A stretch of DNA of 64,000 bases from CAKRJP01 sp963589425 (GCA_963589425.1 CAVAKZ010000005.1:17336-81335), one strand, 5' to 3'; shown: positions 24,929 through 33,963, counted from the stretch's first letter. Notes: a model not told the origin generated them from the letters alone. Translations and numbers: made by a program.

Positions 24929-26221
24929 ATGGCTATGAATTATAAGAGGCTGATCCCATGTATATTTATAAAAAATGGAAAGGCAGTACGGTGGTTTGAC
25001 GATGATACGGTTATTTCCGATGAAGTTATCGGACTTGCCAGATCCTACAGTAAGCATGGGGCTGACGAACTTTTGATTCTGGATCTTGCCTCATCTGAGG
25101 AGGAACATGAGTATCATATTGATCTTATCAAGCAGATTAATAGAAAGCTTCATATTCCAACAGCTGTTGGTGGTCATATTTGCAATCAGGAGGATGTAAA
25201 GCGGGCTCTATATACCGGTGCCAAGCGGGTGATTTTGAATTTCTCAAAACCAGAAAATGTCTCTCTTATTGCAGATGCTTATAAGCGCTTTGGCAGTGAA
25301 AAAATTGCAGTTCTTTTATACGATTTTGATGGTTTATTTAAGCATTTAAACACCATAACACAATATTCCAGCGAGATTATATTTATGGGTCTGCCGGATA
25401 TGAATTCCGTAGCAAATGTGACGGACCTTCCTTATGTAGTAATTACAGATTCTACAGAGGAAGAAGAACTAATGGAAATCCTGAAATCCAAAGGGGTCAA
25501 GGGGCTTTCAGGAAGCTATGTCAGTGAATTGGGACGTAATCTGAAGAAATTTAAGAGAAAATGTGGTCAGAGAAATATTAAAATGAGCTCCTTTGAAAGC
25601 TCTATGGAATTCTCTCAGTTTAAGCTAAATGACCAAGGTCTGATTCCGGTTATTGTTCAGCACTATGTCACCAACGAGATTTTAATGCTGGCATATATGA
25701 ATGAAGAAGCTTATTATCATACGATTAAATCAGGAAGAATGACCTACTACAGCCGAAGCAGAAATCAGCTGTGGATCAAGGGAGAGACTAGCGGTCATTA
25801 TCAATACGTAAAATCCCTTACCATCGATTGCGATTATGATACCATTTTGGCAAAGGTAGATCAGGTGGGGGCAGCCTGCCATACAGGAAATCCAACCTGT
25901 TTTTTCACCCCACTGGCGGGACAAGACCAGGAAGTGAAAAATCCTAAGAAGATTTTCGAGGCCCTTTATCAGAAAATTGCAGAAGATAAGTTTCATCCAA
26001 AGGCAGAGTCCTATAATACCTTTTTATTCGAAAAAGGTATTGATAGCATCTTGAAGAAAATGGGAGAGGAAGCGGTAGAGGTAGTTGTCGCAGCAAAGAA
26101 TCCGGTGACGGAAGAGCTGAAATACGAACTGGGAGATCTCCTATATGATATGATGGTTCTCATGGTCGAAAAAGGAATTACATGGGAAGATGTGATGAAA
26201 GAACTATCAGATCGTACATAA
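24929..26221 (+). CDS. hisIE: HisIE fused to an N-terminal HisA/HisF-like domain
   Basis: A 430-residue three-part protein. Residues about 230-340 are phosphoribosyl-AMP cyclohydrolase (HisI) with YYSRSRNQLWIKGETSG and the metal motif VDQVGAACHTG. Residues about 345-430 are phosphoribosyl-ATP pyrophosphatase (HisE) with KKMGEEAVEVVVAAKN and ELGDLLYDMMVLM. Residues about 5-215 resemble a HisA/HisF barrel: KRLIPCIFIKNGKAV matches HisF's start, ADELLILDLASS and IPTAVGGHICNQEDVKRALYTGAKRVILN match its first half. The Asp that is catalytic in HisF (CLDVKDG) is F13 here, so this domain is probably not a cyclase. hisC, hisH, hisA and hisF are not in this operon. Confidence 0.92.
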   Translation: MAMNYKRLIPCIFIKNGKAVRWFDDDTVISDEVIGLARSYSKHGADELLILDLASSEEEHEYHIDLIKQINRKLHIPTAVGGHICNQEDVKRALYTGAKRVILNFSKPENVSLIADAYKRFGSEKIAVLLYDFDGLFKHLNTITQYSSEIIFMGLPDMNSVANVTDLPYVVITDSTEEEELMEILKSKGVKGLSGSYVSELGRNLKKFKRKCGQRNIKMSSFESSMEFSQFKLNDQGLIPVIVQHYVTNEILMLAYMNEEAYYHTIKSGRMTYYSRSRNQLWIKGETSGHYQYVKSLTIDCDYDTILAKVDQVGAACHTGNPTCFFTPLAGQDQEVKNPKKIFEALYQKIAEDKFHPKAESYNTFLFEKGIDSILKKMGEEAVEVVVAAKNPVTEELKYELGDLLYDMMVLMVEKGITWEDVMKELSDRT

Positions 26222-26236
26222 TAAAAATAAACCCAC

Positions 26237-26284
26237 AAAAAAGAAGAAGCGGTAGGAAAACCTACTGCTTCTTCTTTTCTTTTG
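26237..26284. terminator. Bidirectional terminator between the his operon and the activase gene
   Basis: AAGAAGAAGCGGTAGG (26241-26256) pairs with CCTACTGCTTCTTCTT (26261-26276) with loop AAAA and one G-T wobble. T-rich after the right arm and A-rich before the left arm, so it serves both strands. Confidence 0.9.
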
Positions 26285-26290
26285 CTTTTA

Positions 26291-29200
26291 TTACTGACCT
26301 AAATTTTTGTTAGCTGTCGAAAGCATTAATTTAATACGATTTAACTGGTTTACTTCACTGGCTCCTGGATCAAAGTCAATAGCTACCACATTGGACTGGG
26401 GATAGCGTCTTCTCAGTTCCTTAATAACACCCTTGCCTACCACGTGGTTGGGCAGACATGCAAAAGGCTGGGTACATACGATATTAGGAACACCACCGTG
26501 GATAAGCTCCAGCATTTCTCCTGTTAAGAACCACCCCTCCCCTGTTTGATTACCCAGGGATACAATATCAGAAGCCATCCGGCCAAGTTCTCTAATATCT
26601 GTAGGTGGATCAAAATGCTTGCTGTTTTTAAAGGCTTTTGTGGCAGGTGCTCTAAACCAATCCATAGCCTTAATTCCTAAGTTAGCTATTTTAGCTTTTG
26701 ATTTTGCAAAGCCAAGCTTCTCAACCTTGAAGTTTTGATTATAGAAACTATAGTATAGGAAATCTAAAAGGTCAGGAACTACAGCCTCAGCTCCCTCGTG
26801 CTCCAATAACTCTACCAGGTAGTTGTTGGCTGCAGGTAAGAATTTAACCAGAATTTCTCCAACCACACCTACTCTTGGTTTTTTGATGTCCAGTGTTTCC
26901 ACATTATCAAAGTCATGAATAATATCCTGACAAAGTCTCTTAAATCCGTATCTAGTAGGATATTTTAGGGAGACAAATTCCTTACAAACCTTTTCCCATT
27001 TTTCGTGAAGCCCATCAACAGTTCCCGGTACAGCTTCATAAGGGCGCATGCGGTATACGCATTTCATAAAAATGTCACCAAATACGGCAGCATAAAGACC
27101 GCGGAGTACAAGTCCTGGGGTAATCTTAAAGCCAGGGTTGCCTTCTAAGCCACTAAGGTTAATTGAAATAACCGGAATATGTCCGTAGCCAGCCTTGTGG
27201 AGGGCTTTTCGGATAAATCCGATATAGTTGGAAGCACGACAACCACCGCCGGTTTGGCTGATGATTACAGCGATTTTATCGGTATCATATCTGCCGGAAA
27301 GAATGGCTTCCATAATCTGGCCTACTACCATAAGGGAGGGGTAACATGCATCATTATTTACGTATTTCAGTCCTACATCTACGGAGTGTTTATTGTCATT
27401 AGGAAGTACTTCCAAATGATAGCCAGATGCATTAAATGCCGCTTCCAAAATATTAAAGTGGATTGGAGACATCTGTGGGCAAAGGATGGTGTAATCCTTA
27501 CGCATTGCCTTGGTGAAGGGCACCTTTTCAATGGCTGCTGAGCGAATTTCTCTGGTTTCGTTTCTTGACTTTCTTACTCGAAGAGCTGCTAAGAGGGAAC
27601 GAACACGAATTCTTGCAGCACCTAAGTTGTTTACTTCATCAATTTTTAAGGTGGTGTAAATCTTGCCTGAATTATTCAAAATGTCAGCCACCTGATCTGT
27701 GGTAACTGCATCTAAACCGCATCCAAAGGAATTTAACTGAATTAAATCTAAAAAATCAACGGTTTTTACATAATTAGCTGCTGCGTAAAGCCTGGAGTGG
27801 TACATCCATTGGTCCATAACATTTAAAGGATGCTCCGCAGGGTTTAAGTGAGAAATGGAATCCTCGGTTAAAACAGCAATATTGTAGGAGTTGATCATCT
27901 CAGGCAGGCCGTGGTGAATTTCTGGATCAATATGGTAAGGGCGTCCCGCTAATACAATTCCATGATTACCGGTCTTTTGAAGGAACTCGATGGTTTCTTC
28001 CCCTTTTCTTCGCATATCTTCTCTTGCGGATGCAAGTTCAACCCAGGCTAAATGTACCGCTTCTCTAATTTCACTTTGTGAAATCTTATATTTCTCAGAG
28101 AAGGTCTCGATTAAAGCATAGCTAATAGTATCTTCGCTCTCAAAAGAGATAAAAGGATGAATAAAATCAATCTGTCCATTTACGATGGCATCAATGTTGT
28201 TTTTAATATTTTCTGGGTAGGAGGTAACAATTGGACAGTTATAGTGATTGTTAGCCTCAGAAAATTCCTTTCGCTCATAAGGAATACTTGGATAGAAAAT
28301 CCGTCGTACATTTTTATTAATCAGCCACTGCACATGCCCGTGGGCCAGCTTTGCCGGATAGCACTCTGACTCGCTGGGAATGGACTCAATACCAAGTTCA
28401 TAAATTTTTCTGGTAGATGCAGGAGAGAGTACCACCCGAAATCCTAGCTTGTTAAAAAATGTAAACCAGAAAGGATAATTCTCATACATATTCAGAACTC
28501 TTGGGATACCAATAGTTCCCCTTGTGGCTTCGCTGACATCTAAAGGCTCATAGTCAAAATACCGGTGCATCTTATAATCAAAAAGATTGGGAAGCTTGTT
28601 TTTGGCTTTTTCTTTTCCTAAACCGCGCTCGCATCGGTTACCGGTAATGAACTTACGGCCGCCGCTAAAGTGATTGATGGTAAGGCGACAGTTGTTGGTA
28701 CATCCACGGCACTTAGTCATAGTAGTGGAGTATTCCATAGCTTCAATGGCACTGATAGGGAGCATGCTGGTTTCCTGAGCCTGGTCATAGCGCTCTCTGG
28801 CAATTAAAGCTGCACCAAAGGCTCCCATAATACCTGCAATGTCCGGACGGACTGCCTGGCAATTGGCAATTTTCTCAAAGCTTCGAAGAACAGCGTTGTT
28901 GTAAAAAGTACCACCCTGAACTACAATATGTTTTCCTAATTCAGAAGCGTCAGATACCTTAATAACCTTAAATAATGCATTCTTGATGACAGAGTAGGCA
29001 AGGCCGGCAGAAATATCAGCTACAGAGGCACCTTCCTTTTGAGCCTGTTTTACCTTGGAGTTCATAAATACAGTACACCGGGTGCCAAGGTCAATAGGAT
29101 GTTCAGCAAAAAGGGCCTCTTTTGCAAAGTCCTGAACCGTAAAGTTGAGAGATTTTGCAAAGGTCTCGATAAAGGAACCGCATCCGGAAGAACAAGCCTC

Positions 29201-30529
29201 ATTTAGCTGTACACTATCTACGGTTTGGTTCTTGATCTTGATACATTTCATGTCCTGGCCGCCGATGTCCAGGATACAGTCTACGTCCGGTTCAAAGTAG
29301 GCAGCAGCATAGTAGTGGGCAATGGTCTCTACCTCTCCTTCATCCAGAAGAAGGGCTGCCTTGATCAAAGCCTCTCCATATCCTGTGGAGCAGGAATGGA
29401 CAATTTCCACATTTTTCGGCAATTTAGAGTAAATATCCTTGATGGCGGAAATAGTAGTACCTAAAGGGTCTCCGTCATTGTTGTGGTAGAAGGAGTATAA
29501 AAGGGTACCGTCTTCCCCAACCAGGGCAGCTTTGGTGGTAGTAGATCCTGCGTCAATTCCTAAAAATGCTTTTCCAGAATAAGATGCTAAATCGCCTACA
29601 GGAACCTTATGCTCATCGTGGCGTTTGTTGAATTCGTCCCATTCCTCATTGTTTGCAAAAAGAGGCTCTAGACGATCTACCTCAAACTCCATGGTGATCT
29701 TGCCTTCCAAACGTTTTTGCATGTCTAAAAGGGATACTGGTGTATCCTGCTTTGAATTTAGGGCAGAGCCAATGGCTGCAAATAAGTGAGAGTTATCCGG
29801 GGCAATGGTGTGTTCCTCATCTAAGTTTAAGGTTCTTACAAAAGCAACTTTAAGCTCAGATAAGAAGTGTAAAGGTCCGCCTAAAAAGGCTACATGTCCG
29901 CGAATAGGCTTGCCGCAGGCCAGGCCACTGATGGTCTGATTCACTACTGCCTGGAAAATAGAAGCAGCCAGATCCTCTCTGGAGGCACCATCATTAATTA
30001 AAGGCTGAATATCTGTCTTGGCAAATACACCACAGCGTGCAGCAATGGTATAGAGAGCCTGATAATTTTTCGCATATTCGTTTAAGCCAGAGGCATCTGT
30101 CTGCAGAAGAGAGGCCATTTGGTCGATGAAGGAACCGGTACCACCGGCACAAACGCCGTTCATACGTTGTTCAATATTGCCGCCTTCAAAATAAATAATT
30201 TTTGCATCCTCGCCACCAAGTTCTATGGCAACATCTGTCTGTGGAGCATAATCCTGAAGGGCAGTGGAAACAGCCACAACCTCCTGAACAAAAGGAACGC
30301 CCAAGTGCTTAGCAAGAGTAAGTCCGCCGGAACCGGTGATTACCGGAGAGGCAGTTACCTTTCCAACCTTGTCAATAGCGCGTTCCAAAAGGCCGGACAG
30401 GGTCTCCTGAATATTGGCAAAATGTCTTTCATAATCGGAAAATACTACCTGTTTCTCTTTATCTAACAGGGCGATTTTTACTGTAGTTGAACCAATATCA
30501 ATGCCTAAAGTATATAAATTTTGATTCAT
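26291..30529 (-). CDS. Fused 2-hydroxyacyl-CoA dehydratase activator-type protein (1412 aa)
   Basis: A giant protein of the BcrA/BadF/HgdC activator superfamily. Residues about 1-290 and 315-590 are two ASKHA ATPase halves (GIDIGSTTVKIALL and GIDAGSTTTKAALV). Each half keeps two Cys where activators ligate the bridging 4Fe-4S cluster (GVCAGGTGSF and ARCGVFAK; EACSSGCGSF and TRCTVFMNS), so one chain may imitate the activator dimer. A Cys-rich linker follows (CRGCTNNCRL, GNRCERG). Then comes a DUF2229-like region (about 660-880) and a dehydratase-subunit-like region (about 990-1250, ISQTGGGCRASNY). The family drives ATP-dependent one-electron reduction of a dehydratase, but the substrate here is unknown and no dehydratase genes are adjacent. 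It stands alone with its own promoter. Confidence 0.85.
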   Translation of the reverse strand: MNQNLYTLGIDIGSTTVKIALLDKEKQVVFSDYERHFANIQETLSGLLERAIDKVGKVTASPVITGSGGLTLAKHLGVPFVQEVVAVSTALQDYAPQTDVAIELGGEDAKIIYFEGGNIEQRMNGVCAGGTGSFIDQMASLLQTDASGLNEYAKNYQALYTIAARCGVFAKTDIQPLINDGASREDLAASIFQAVVNQTISGLACGKPIRGHVAFLGGPLHFLSELKVAFVRTLNLDEEHTIAPDNSHLFAAIGSALNSKQDTPVSLLDMQKRLEGKITMEFEVDRLEPLFANNEEWDEFNKRHDEHKVPVGDLASYSGKAFLGIDAGSTTTKAALVGEDGTLLYSFYHNNDGDPLGTTISAIKDIYSKLPKNVEIVHSCSTGYGEALIKAALLLDEGEVETIAHYYAAAYFEPDVDCILDIGGQDMKCIKIKNQTVDSVQLNEACSSGCGSFIETFAKSLNFTVQDFAKEALFAEHPIDLGTRCTVFMNSKVKQAQKEGASVADISAGLAYSVIKNALFKVIKVSDASELGKHIVVQGGTFYNNAVLRSFEKIANCQAVRPDIAGIMGAFGAALIARERYDQAQETSMLPISAIEAMEYSTTMTKCRGCTNNCRLTINHFSGGRKFITGNRCERGLGKEKAKNKLPNLFDYKMHRYFDYEPLDVSEATRGTIGIPRVLNMYENYPFWFTFFNKLGFRVVLSPASTRKIYELGIESIPSESECYPAKLAHGHVQWLINKNVRRIFYPSIPYERKEFSEANNHYNCPIVTSYPENIKNNIDAIVNGQIDFIHPFISFESEDTISYALIETFSEKYKISQSEIREAVHLAWVELASAREDMRRKGEETIEFLQKTGNHGIVLAGRPYHIDPEIHHGLPEMINSYNIAVLTEDSISHLNPAEHPLNVMDQWMYHSRLYAAANYVKTVDFLDLIQLNSFGCGLDAVTTDQVADILNNSGKIYTTLKIDEVNNLGAARIRVRSLLAALRVRKSRNETREIRSAAIEKVPFTKAMRKDYTILCPQMSPIHFNILEAAFNASGYHLEVLPNDNKHSVDVGLKYVNNDACYPSLMVVGQIMEAILSGRYDTDKIAVIISQTGGGCRASNYIGFIRKALHKAGYGHIPVISINLSGLEGNPGFKITPGLVLRGLYAAVFGDIFMKCVYRMRPYEAVPGTVDGLHEKWEKVCKEFVSLKYPTRYGFKRLCQDIIHDFDNVETLDIKKPRVGVVGEILVKFLPAANNYLVELLEHEGAEAVVPDLLDFLYYSFYNQNFKVEKLGFAKSKAKIANLGIKAMDWFRAPATKAFKNSKHFDPPTDIRELGRMASDIVSLGNQTGEGWFLTGEMLELIHGGVPNIVCTQPFACLPNHVVGKGVIKELRRRYPQSNVVAIDFDPGASEVNQLNRIKLMLSTANKNLGQ

Positions 30530-30598
30530 AACAATAACCTCGTTTTCTAAAAAATGTTAATTTCTTCTTATTAATATGTGTTTAAGCAAACATTACAT

Positions 30599-30627
30599 AT
30601 TATGCGACAAAAGAATTTAAATGTCAA
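30599..30627 (-). promoter_or_regulatory. Promoter of the activase gene
   Basis: On the minus strand, TTGACA (30627-30622), 17-nt spacer, CATAAT (30604-30599). Leader of about 65 nt. Confidence 0.75.
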
Positions 30628-30778
30628 TTTGAAAAGGATAAAGAGTTGTTAAGAAAGCGTAAAGAAAATAAAGAGAAAATATCCGGCAGACCGGTAAGAT
30701 AAAAAGAAGTGGGTCAGGTGATAGATGAAATATTTATAAAGCCAGGATGAAATGTCCGTGAATTTATGGGAGCCTACA

Positions 30779-30807
30779 TTGACAAAGAAACCTAGGCTGG
30801 ATAAAAT
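30779..30807 (+). promoter_or_regulatory. Promoter of the rhomboid-like gene
   Basis: TTGACA (30779-30784), 17-nt spacer, TAAAAT (30802-30807), 43 nt before the ATG. Confidence 0.8.
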
Positions 30808-30849
30808 AAAAACAGTTTAGCCCGAAATAAGATAAAGGAGTTTGTAAAC

Positions 30850-31719
30850 ATGAATTGGTTAAATAAATTAGAGCGGAAGTTTGGTAAGTATGCTATTCCG
30901 AATCTTATGGTCTATATTATCATACTGTATGCTGCAGGATTCTTCCTAAGTTTAGTAAATCCCAGCTTCTACTATCAGTATCTAAGCCTTAATGCAGCGG
31001 CAATTTTAAAGGGGCAGGTTTGGAGGATATTTACCTTTATTATTAATCCCCCATCTAGCAGTTTAATCTTCATTGTGTTCGTTCTTTATATGTATTATAT
31101 GCTGGGAATCCAATTAGAGCGGGTTTGGGGAGCTTTTAAGTTTAATCTTTATTTTTTCTCCGGGATGTTCTTTGAGGTGATTGCAGCTATTTTAATTTAT
31201 CTTGTTACTGGGATAAACCTTACCATGGACACCTGGTACTTGAACATGTCCTTGTTTTTTGCCTTTGCAGCCCTTTATCCGGATTTGGAATTTTTATTAT
31301 TTATGATTATTCCTATTAAGGCAAAATGGTTGGCAGTAGTGGATGGGCTCTATTTCTTATATGCCATTGTCCAGGCTTTCTTACCTGCTTATGGAGGAAA
31401 TGCTCTTTATGGAGTCTACTACAGAGCCAATGCTGTGGCGGCAGTACTTTCTATCTTGAATTTCCTGATCTTTTTCTTTAGTACTAGGAAGGCTCAAAAG
31501 TATAATCCAAAGCAGTTTGCTAGAAGACAGCAGTTTAAAAGAGAGACCAGACAGGCAAGACCTCAGAATAGCTATGCCGGAGGGGCAAGACATCGTTGCG
31601 CTGTTTGTGGAAGAACAGAATTAGATGATAGTAAATTAGAATTTCGTTATTGCTCTAAATGTAATGGAAATTTTGAGTATTGTCAGGATCATTTGTTTAC
31701 CCATCAGCATGTGAAGTGA
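30850..31719 (+). CDS. Rhomboid-like membrane protein with C-terminal zinc ribbon
   Basis: A 289-residue integral membrane protein with about six hydrophobic segments between residues 18 and 215, arranged like a rhomboid. The rhomboid active-site motif GxSG is not found; the matching segment reads NMSLFFAFAALYP. No clear catalytic His follows, so it is probably a pseudoprotease. After a basic Gln/Arg linker (about 220-245) comes a soluble domain with CAVCGR, YCSKCNGNFEYCQDH and THQH, enough Cys and His for one or two zinc sites. RBS AAAGGAG. It is a single-gene unit between promoter 30779-30807 and terminator 31765-31799. Function unknown. Confidence 0.8.
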   Translation: MNWLNKLERKFGKYAIPNLMVYIIILYAAGFFLSLVNPSFYYQYLSLNAAAILKGQVWRIFTFIINPPSSSLIFIVFVLYMYYMLGIQLERVWGAFKFNLYFFSGMFFEVIAAILIYLVTGINLTMDTWYLNMSLFFAFAALYPDLEFLLFMIIPIKAKWLAVVDGLYFLYAIVQAFLPAYGGNALYGVYYRANAVAAVLSILNFLIFFFSTRKAQKYNPKQFARRQQFKRETRQARPQNSYAGGARHRCAVCGRTELDDSKLEFRYCSKCNGNFEYCQDHLFTHQHVK

Positions 31720-31764
31720 TCGTAAACAATTCCAAACAATTTCAACAAAAGATTAAAAAACATC

Positions 31765-31799
31765 AAGGAAAGTGATTAATTTCATCACTTTCCTTTTTT
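31765..31799 (+). terminator. Terminator of the rhomboid-like gene
   Basis: AAGGAAAGTGAT (31765-31776) pairs perfectly with ATCACTTTCCTT (31784-31795), then TTTT. Confidence 0.9.
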
Positions 31800-31899
31800 G
31801 AGGACCTATGATAGACTAGAGAAGTCTTAAAAAAAGACAAGAGTTTTGATTTATATTATGATATTTTAATAGAAATTTAATAGAAAAGAGGATAAGGAT

Positions 31900-33888
31900 T
31901 TGATGAATTTAAAAAAATATAAGAAACCATATTTTATGCCACCGGAGATTAGCTATGATTGGGTGAAAAAAGAAACTATTACAGAGGCTCCTATCTGGTG
32001 CAGCGTAGATCTGAGAGATGGAAATCAGTCTCTTATCGAGCCTATGAGTCTGGATGAAAAACTGGAATTTTTCCAACTCTTAGTGGATATAGGATTTAAA
32101 GAAATAGAAGTAGGATTTCCGGCAGCTTCTGAGACTGAATATAAGTTTATGAGAACCTTGATTGAAAAGAATATGATTCCTGATGATGTTACAGTCCAGG
32201 TATTGACCCAGGCTAGAGAGCATATCATTAAGAGAACTTTCGAAGCTGTCAAGGGAGCACCTCACGCAGTTATTCATGTATATAATTCTACTTCTGTAGC
32301 CCAAAGAGAGCAGGTATTTAAGAAGGATAAAGACCAGATCAAACAGATCGCTATTGACGGAGCTAAGCTTTTAAGTCAGCTGGCTTCAGAAACTGATGGT
32401 AATTTTACCTTCGAGTATAGTCCGGAAAGTTTTTCCGGAACAGAGATTGACTATGCAGTGGAGGTTTGTAATGCAGTATTAGATGTATGGAAACCAACAG
32501 CTGATAATAAAGCTATTATTAATATTCCTACTACAGTAGAAAATGCAATGCCTCACGTATTTGCTACCCAGTTAGAGTATGTACACAAGCACCTGGCTTA
32601 CAGAGACAATGTTGTGCTTAGTATTCATCCTCACAATGACCGTGGAACCGGCGTGGCCACTGCAGAACTTGGTGTTTTGGCAGGAGCTGACCGTGTGGAA
32701 GGAACTCTTTTTGGAAATGGTGAGCGTACAGGTAATGTGGATGTGGTGACTTTGGGAATGAATATGTATTCCCACGGAGTAGATCCTAAGCTGGATTTCT
32801 CTGATATGCAGCGTATTCGCGAGACCTATGAGAAACTTACAAGAATGCATGTTTATGAGCGTACACCCTACGCCGGAGACTTGGTATTTACGGCCTTCTC
32901 CGGATCTCATCAGGATGCTATTGCTAAGGGTATGGCTTGGAGAGAAGAGAAGAATTTAGAGCAGTGGACAGTGCCTTACCTTCCGATCGATCCACAGGAT
33001 GTAGGCAGAAAATATGATTCTGACGTAATTCGTATTAATAGTCAATCCGGAAAGGGTGGCGTAAGCTATATCTTGAATCAGGCTTATGGTTTTAATCTTC
33101 CAATGAAGATGCGTGAGGAAGTAGGATATATGGTCAAGGATGTATCTGATAAGGCCCACAAGGAACTGACTCCTGACTGGGTTTACCAGATTTTCTCAGA
33201 CCACTATATTAATACGAAATCTGTCTTCCATGTAGATGAGTGCCATTTTAAGCAAGTTAATGGAATCACAGCGGAAGTAACTATTTCCCACGGCGGAGAA
33301 AATCATGTGATCACCGCCATCGGCAACGGACGTTTGGATGCAGTTAGCAATGCCATTAAACAGTATTTCGGTATTAGTTATGAATTATCCTTCTATGAGG
33401 AGCATTCTCTTACTAAAGGATCTTCCTCTAAGGCTGTGGCTTATGTAGGGGTCTTAAGAGAGGGAAAGATGCAGTGGGGCGTTGGTATTGATGCTGATAT
33501 TATTAAGGCATCTGTGGAGGCCTTGATTGTTGCAGTTAACAAATTAGACGAGCTGGCCAGCAAGGACGGGGTAAAAGATCCCCGTATGATCGAGATTATG
33601 AATTATATCCAGGCAAATTATATTGATATTACCTTGGATGATCTGGCAGAAAAATTTTACTTATCAAAGCCTTATTTGTCTAAATATATTAAGGAAAAAT
33701 CTGGGATGACCTTTGGAGATCTGGTGAAGAAAATTCGTTTAAAAAAGGCTAGAGCACTTCTGAAAAGTAGTAATATGACAGTGGAAAATATTGCGCTGAC
33801 AGTAGGTTATCAGAATGTAGAACATTTTAATCGGCTTTTTAAGAAGGCATATGAAATGACCCCTATGCAATTTAGAAATCAGAAATAG
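31900..33888 (+). CDS. leuA: 2-Isopropylmalate synthase fused to an AraC-type DNA-binding domain
   Basis: One continuous 662-codon frame joins an enzyme and a transcription factor domain. Residues about 1-555 are a complete yeast-type LeuA: catalytic DRE-TIM barrel with WCSVDLRDGNQSLIEPMS, metal-binding HPHNDRGTG, FGNGERTGNVD, and the C-terminal leucine-sensing domain (GNGRLDAVSNAIKQYFG). Residues 561-662 are a full AraC/XylS two-helix-turn-helix domain: ITLDDLAEKFYLSKPYLSKYI, then VENIALTVGYQNVEHFNRLFKKAYEMTP. The enzyme condenses acetyl-CoA and 2-ketoisovalerate, the first leucine-specific step. No leuBCD is adjacent. The fusion suggests a leucine-responsive regulator, but that function is inferred. 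RBS GAGGATAAGGA. Confidence 0.93.
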   Translation: MMNLKKYKKPYFMPPEISYDWVKKETITEAPIWCSVDLRDGNQSLIEPMSLDEKLEFFQLLVDIGFKEIEVGFPAASETEYKFMRTLIEKNMIPDDVTVQVLTQAREHIIKRTFEAVKGAPHAVIHVYNSTSVAQREQVFKKDKDQIKQIAIDGAKLLSQLASETDGNFTFEYSPESFSGTEIDYAVEVCNAVLDVWKPTADNKAIINIPTTVENAMPHVFATQLEYVHKHLAYRDNVVLSIHPHNDRGTGVATAELGVLAGADRVEGTLFGNGERTGNVDVVTLGMNMYSHGVDPKLDFSDMQRIRETYEKLTRMHVYERTPYAGDLVFTAFSGSHQDAIAKGMAWREEKNLEQWTVPYLPIDPQDVGRKYDSDVIRINSQSGKGGVSYILNQAYGFNLPMKMREEVGYMVKDVSDKAHKELTPDWVYQIFSDHYINTKSVFHVDECHFKQVNGITAEVTISHGGENHVITAIGNGRLDAVSNAIKQYFGISYELSFYEEHSLTKGSSSKAVAYVGVLREGKMQWGVGIDADIIKASVEALIVAVNKLDELASKDGVKDPRMIEIMNYIQANYIDITLDDLAEKFYLSKPYLSKYIKEKSGMTFGDLVKKIRLKKARALLKSSNMTVENIALTVGYQNVEHFNRLFKKAYEMTPMQFRNQK

Positions 33889-33918
33889 AGAAGCGGAAGT
33901 TAGATAACCTGAAAGAGA

Positions 33919-33963
33919 AAATCAGATATAAAGAAATCGGATATAAAGAAATCAGATATAAAA
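33919..33963. repeat. Three tandem copies of a 15-bp repeat
   Basis: Unit AAATCAGATATAAAG at 33919-33933, 33934-33948 (one A to G change) and 33949-33963 (last base changed). It sits between the leuA-araC stop and its terminator. Confidence 0.8.

Larger units (their letters stand above)
30530..30849. other. Divergent intergenic region of 320 nt
   Basis: Between the activase gene (minus) and the rhomboid-like gene (plus). It holds the two promoters listed separately (30599-30627 minus, 30779-30807 plus). The remaining AT-rich 150 nt shows no open frame, tRNA or strong hairpin. Confidence 0.7.

Noticed and set aside
27179..27541. 120-codon plus-strand frame inside the activase gene
   Set aside because: Opposite-strand shadow without ribosome site or family features.
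33900..33963. CRISPR-like array
   Set aside because: The three 15-bp units are directly adjacent without spacers and no cas gene is present.
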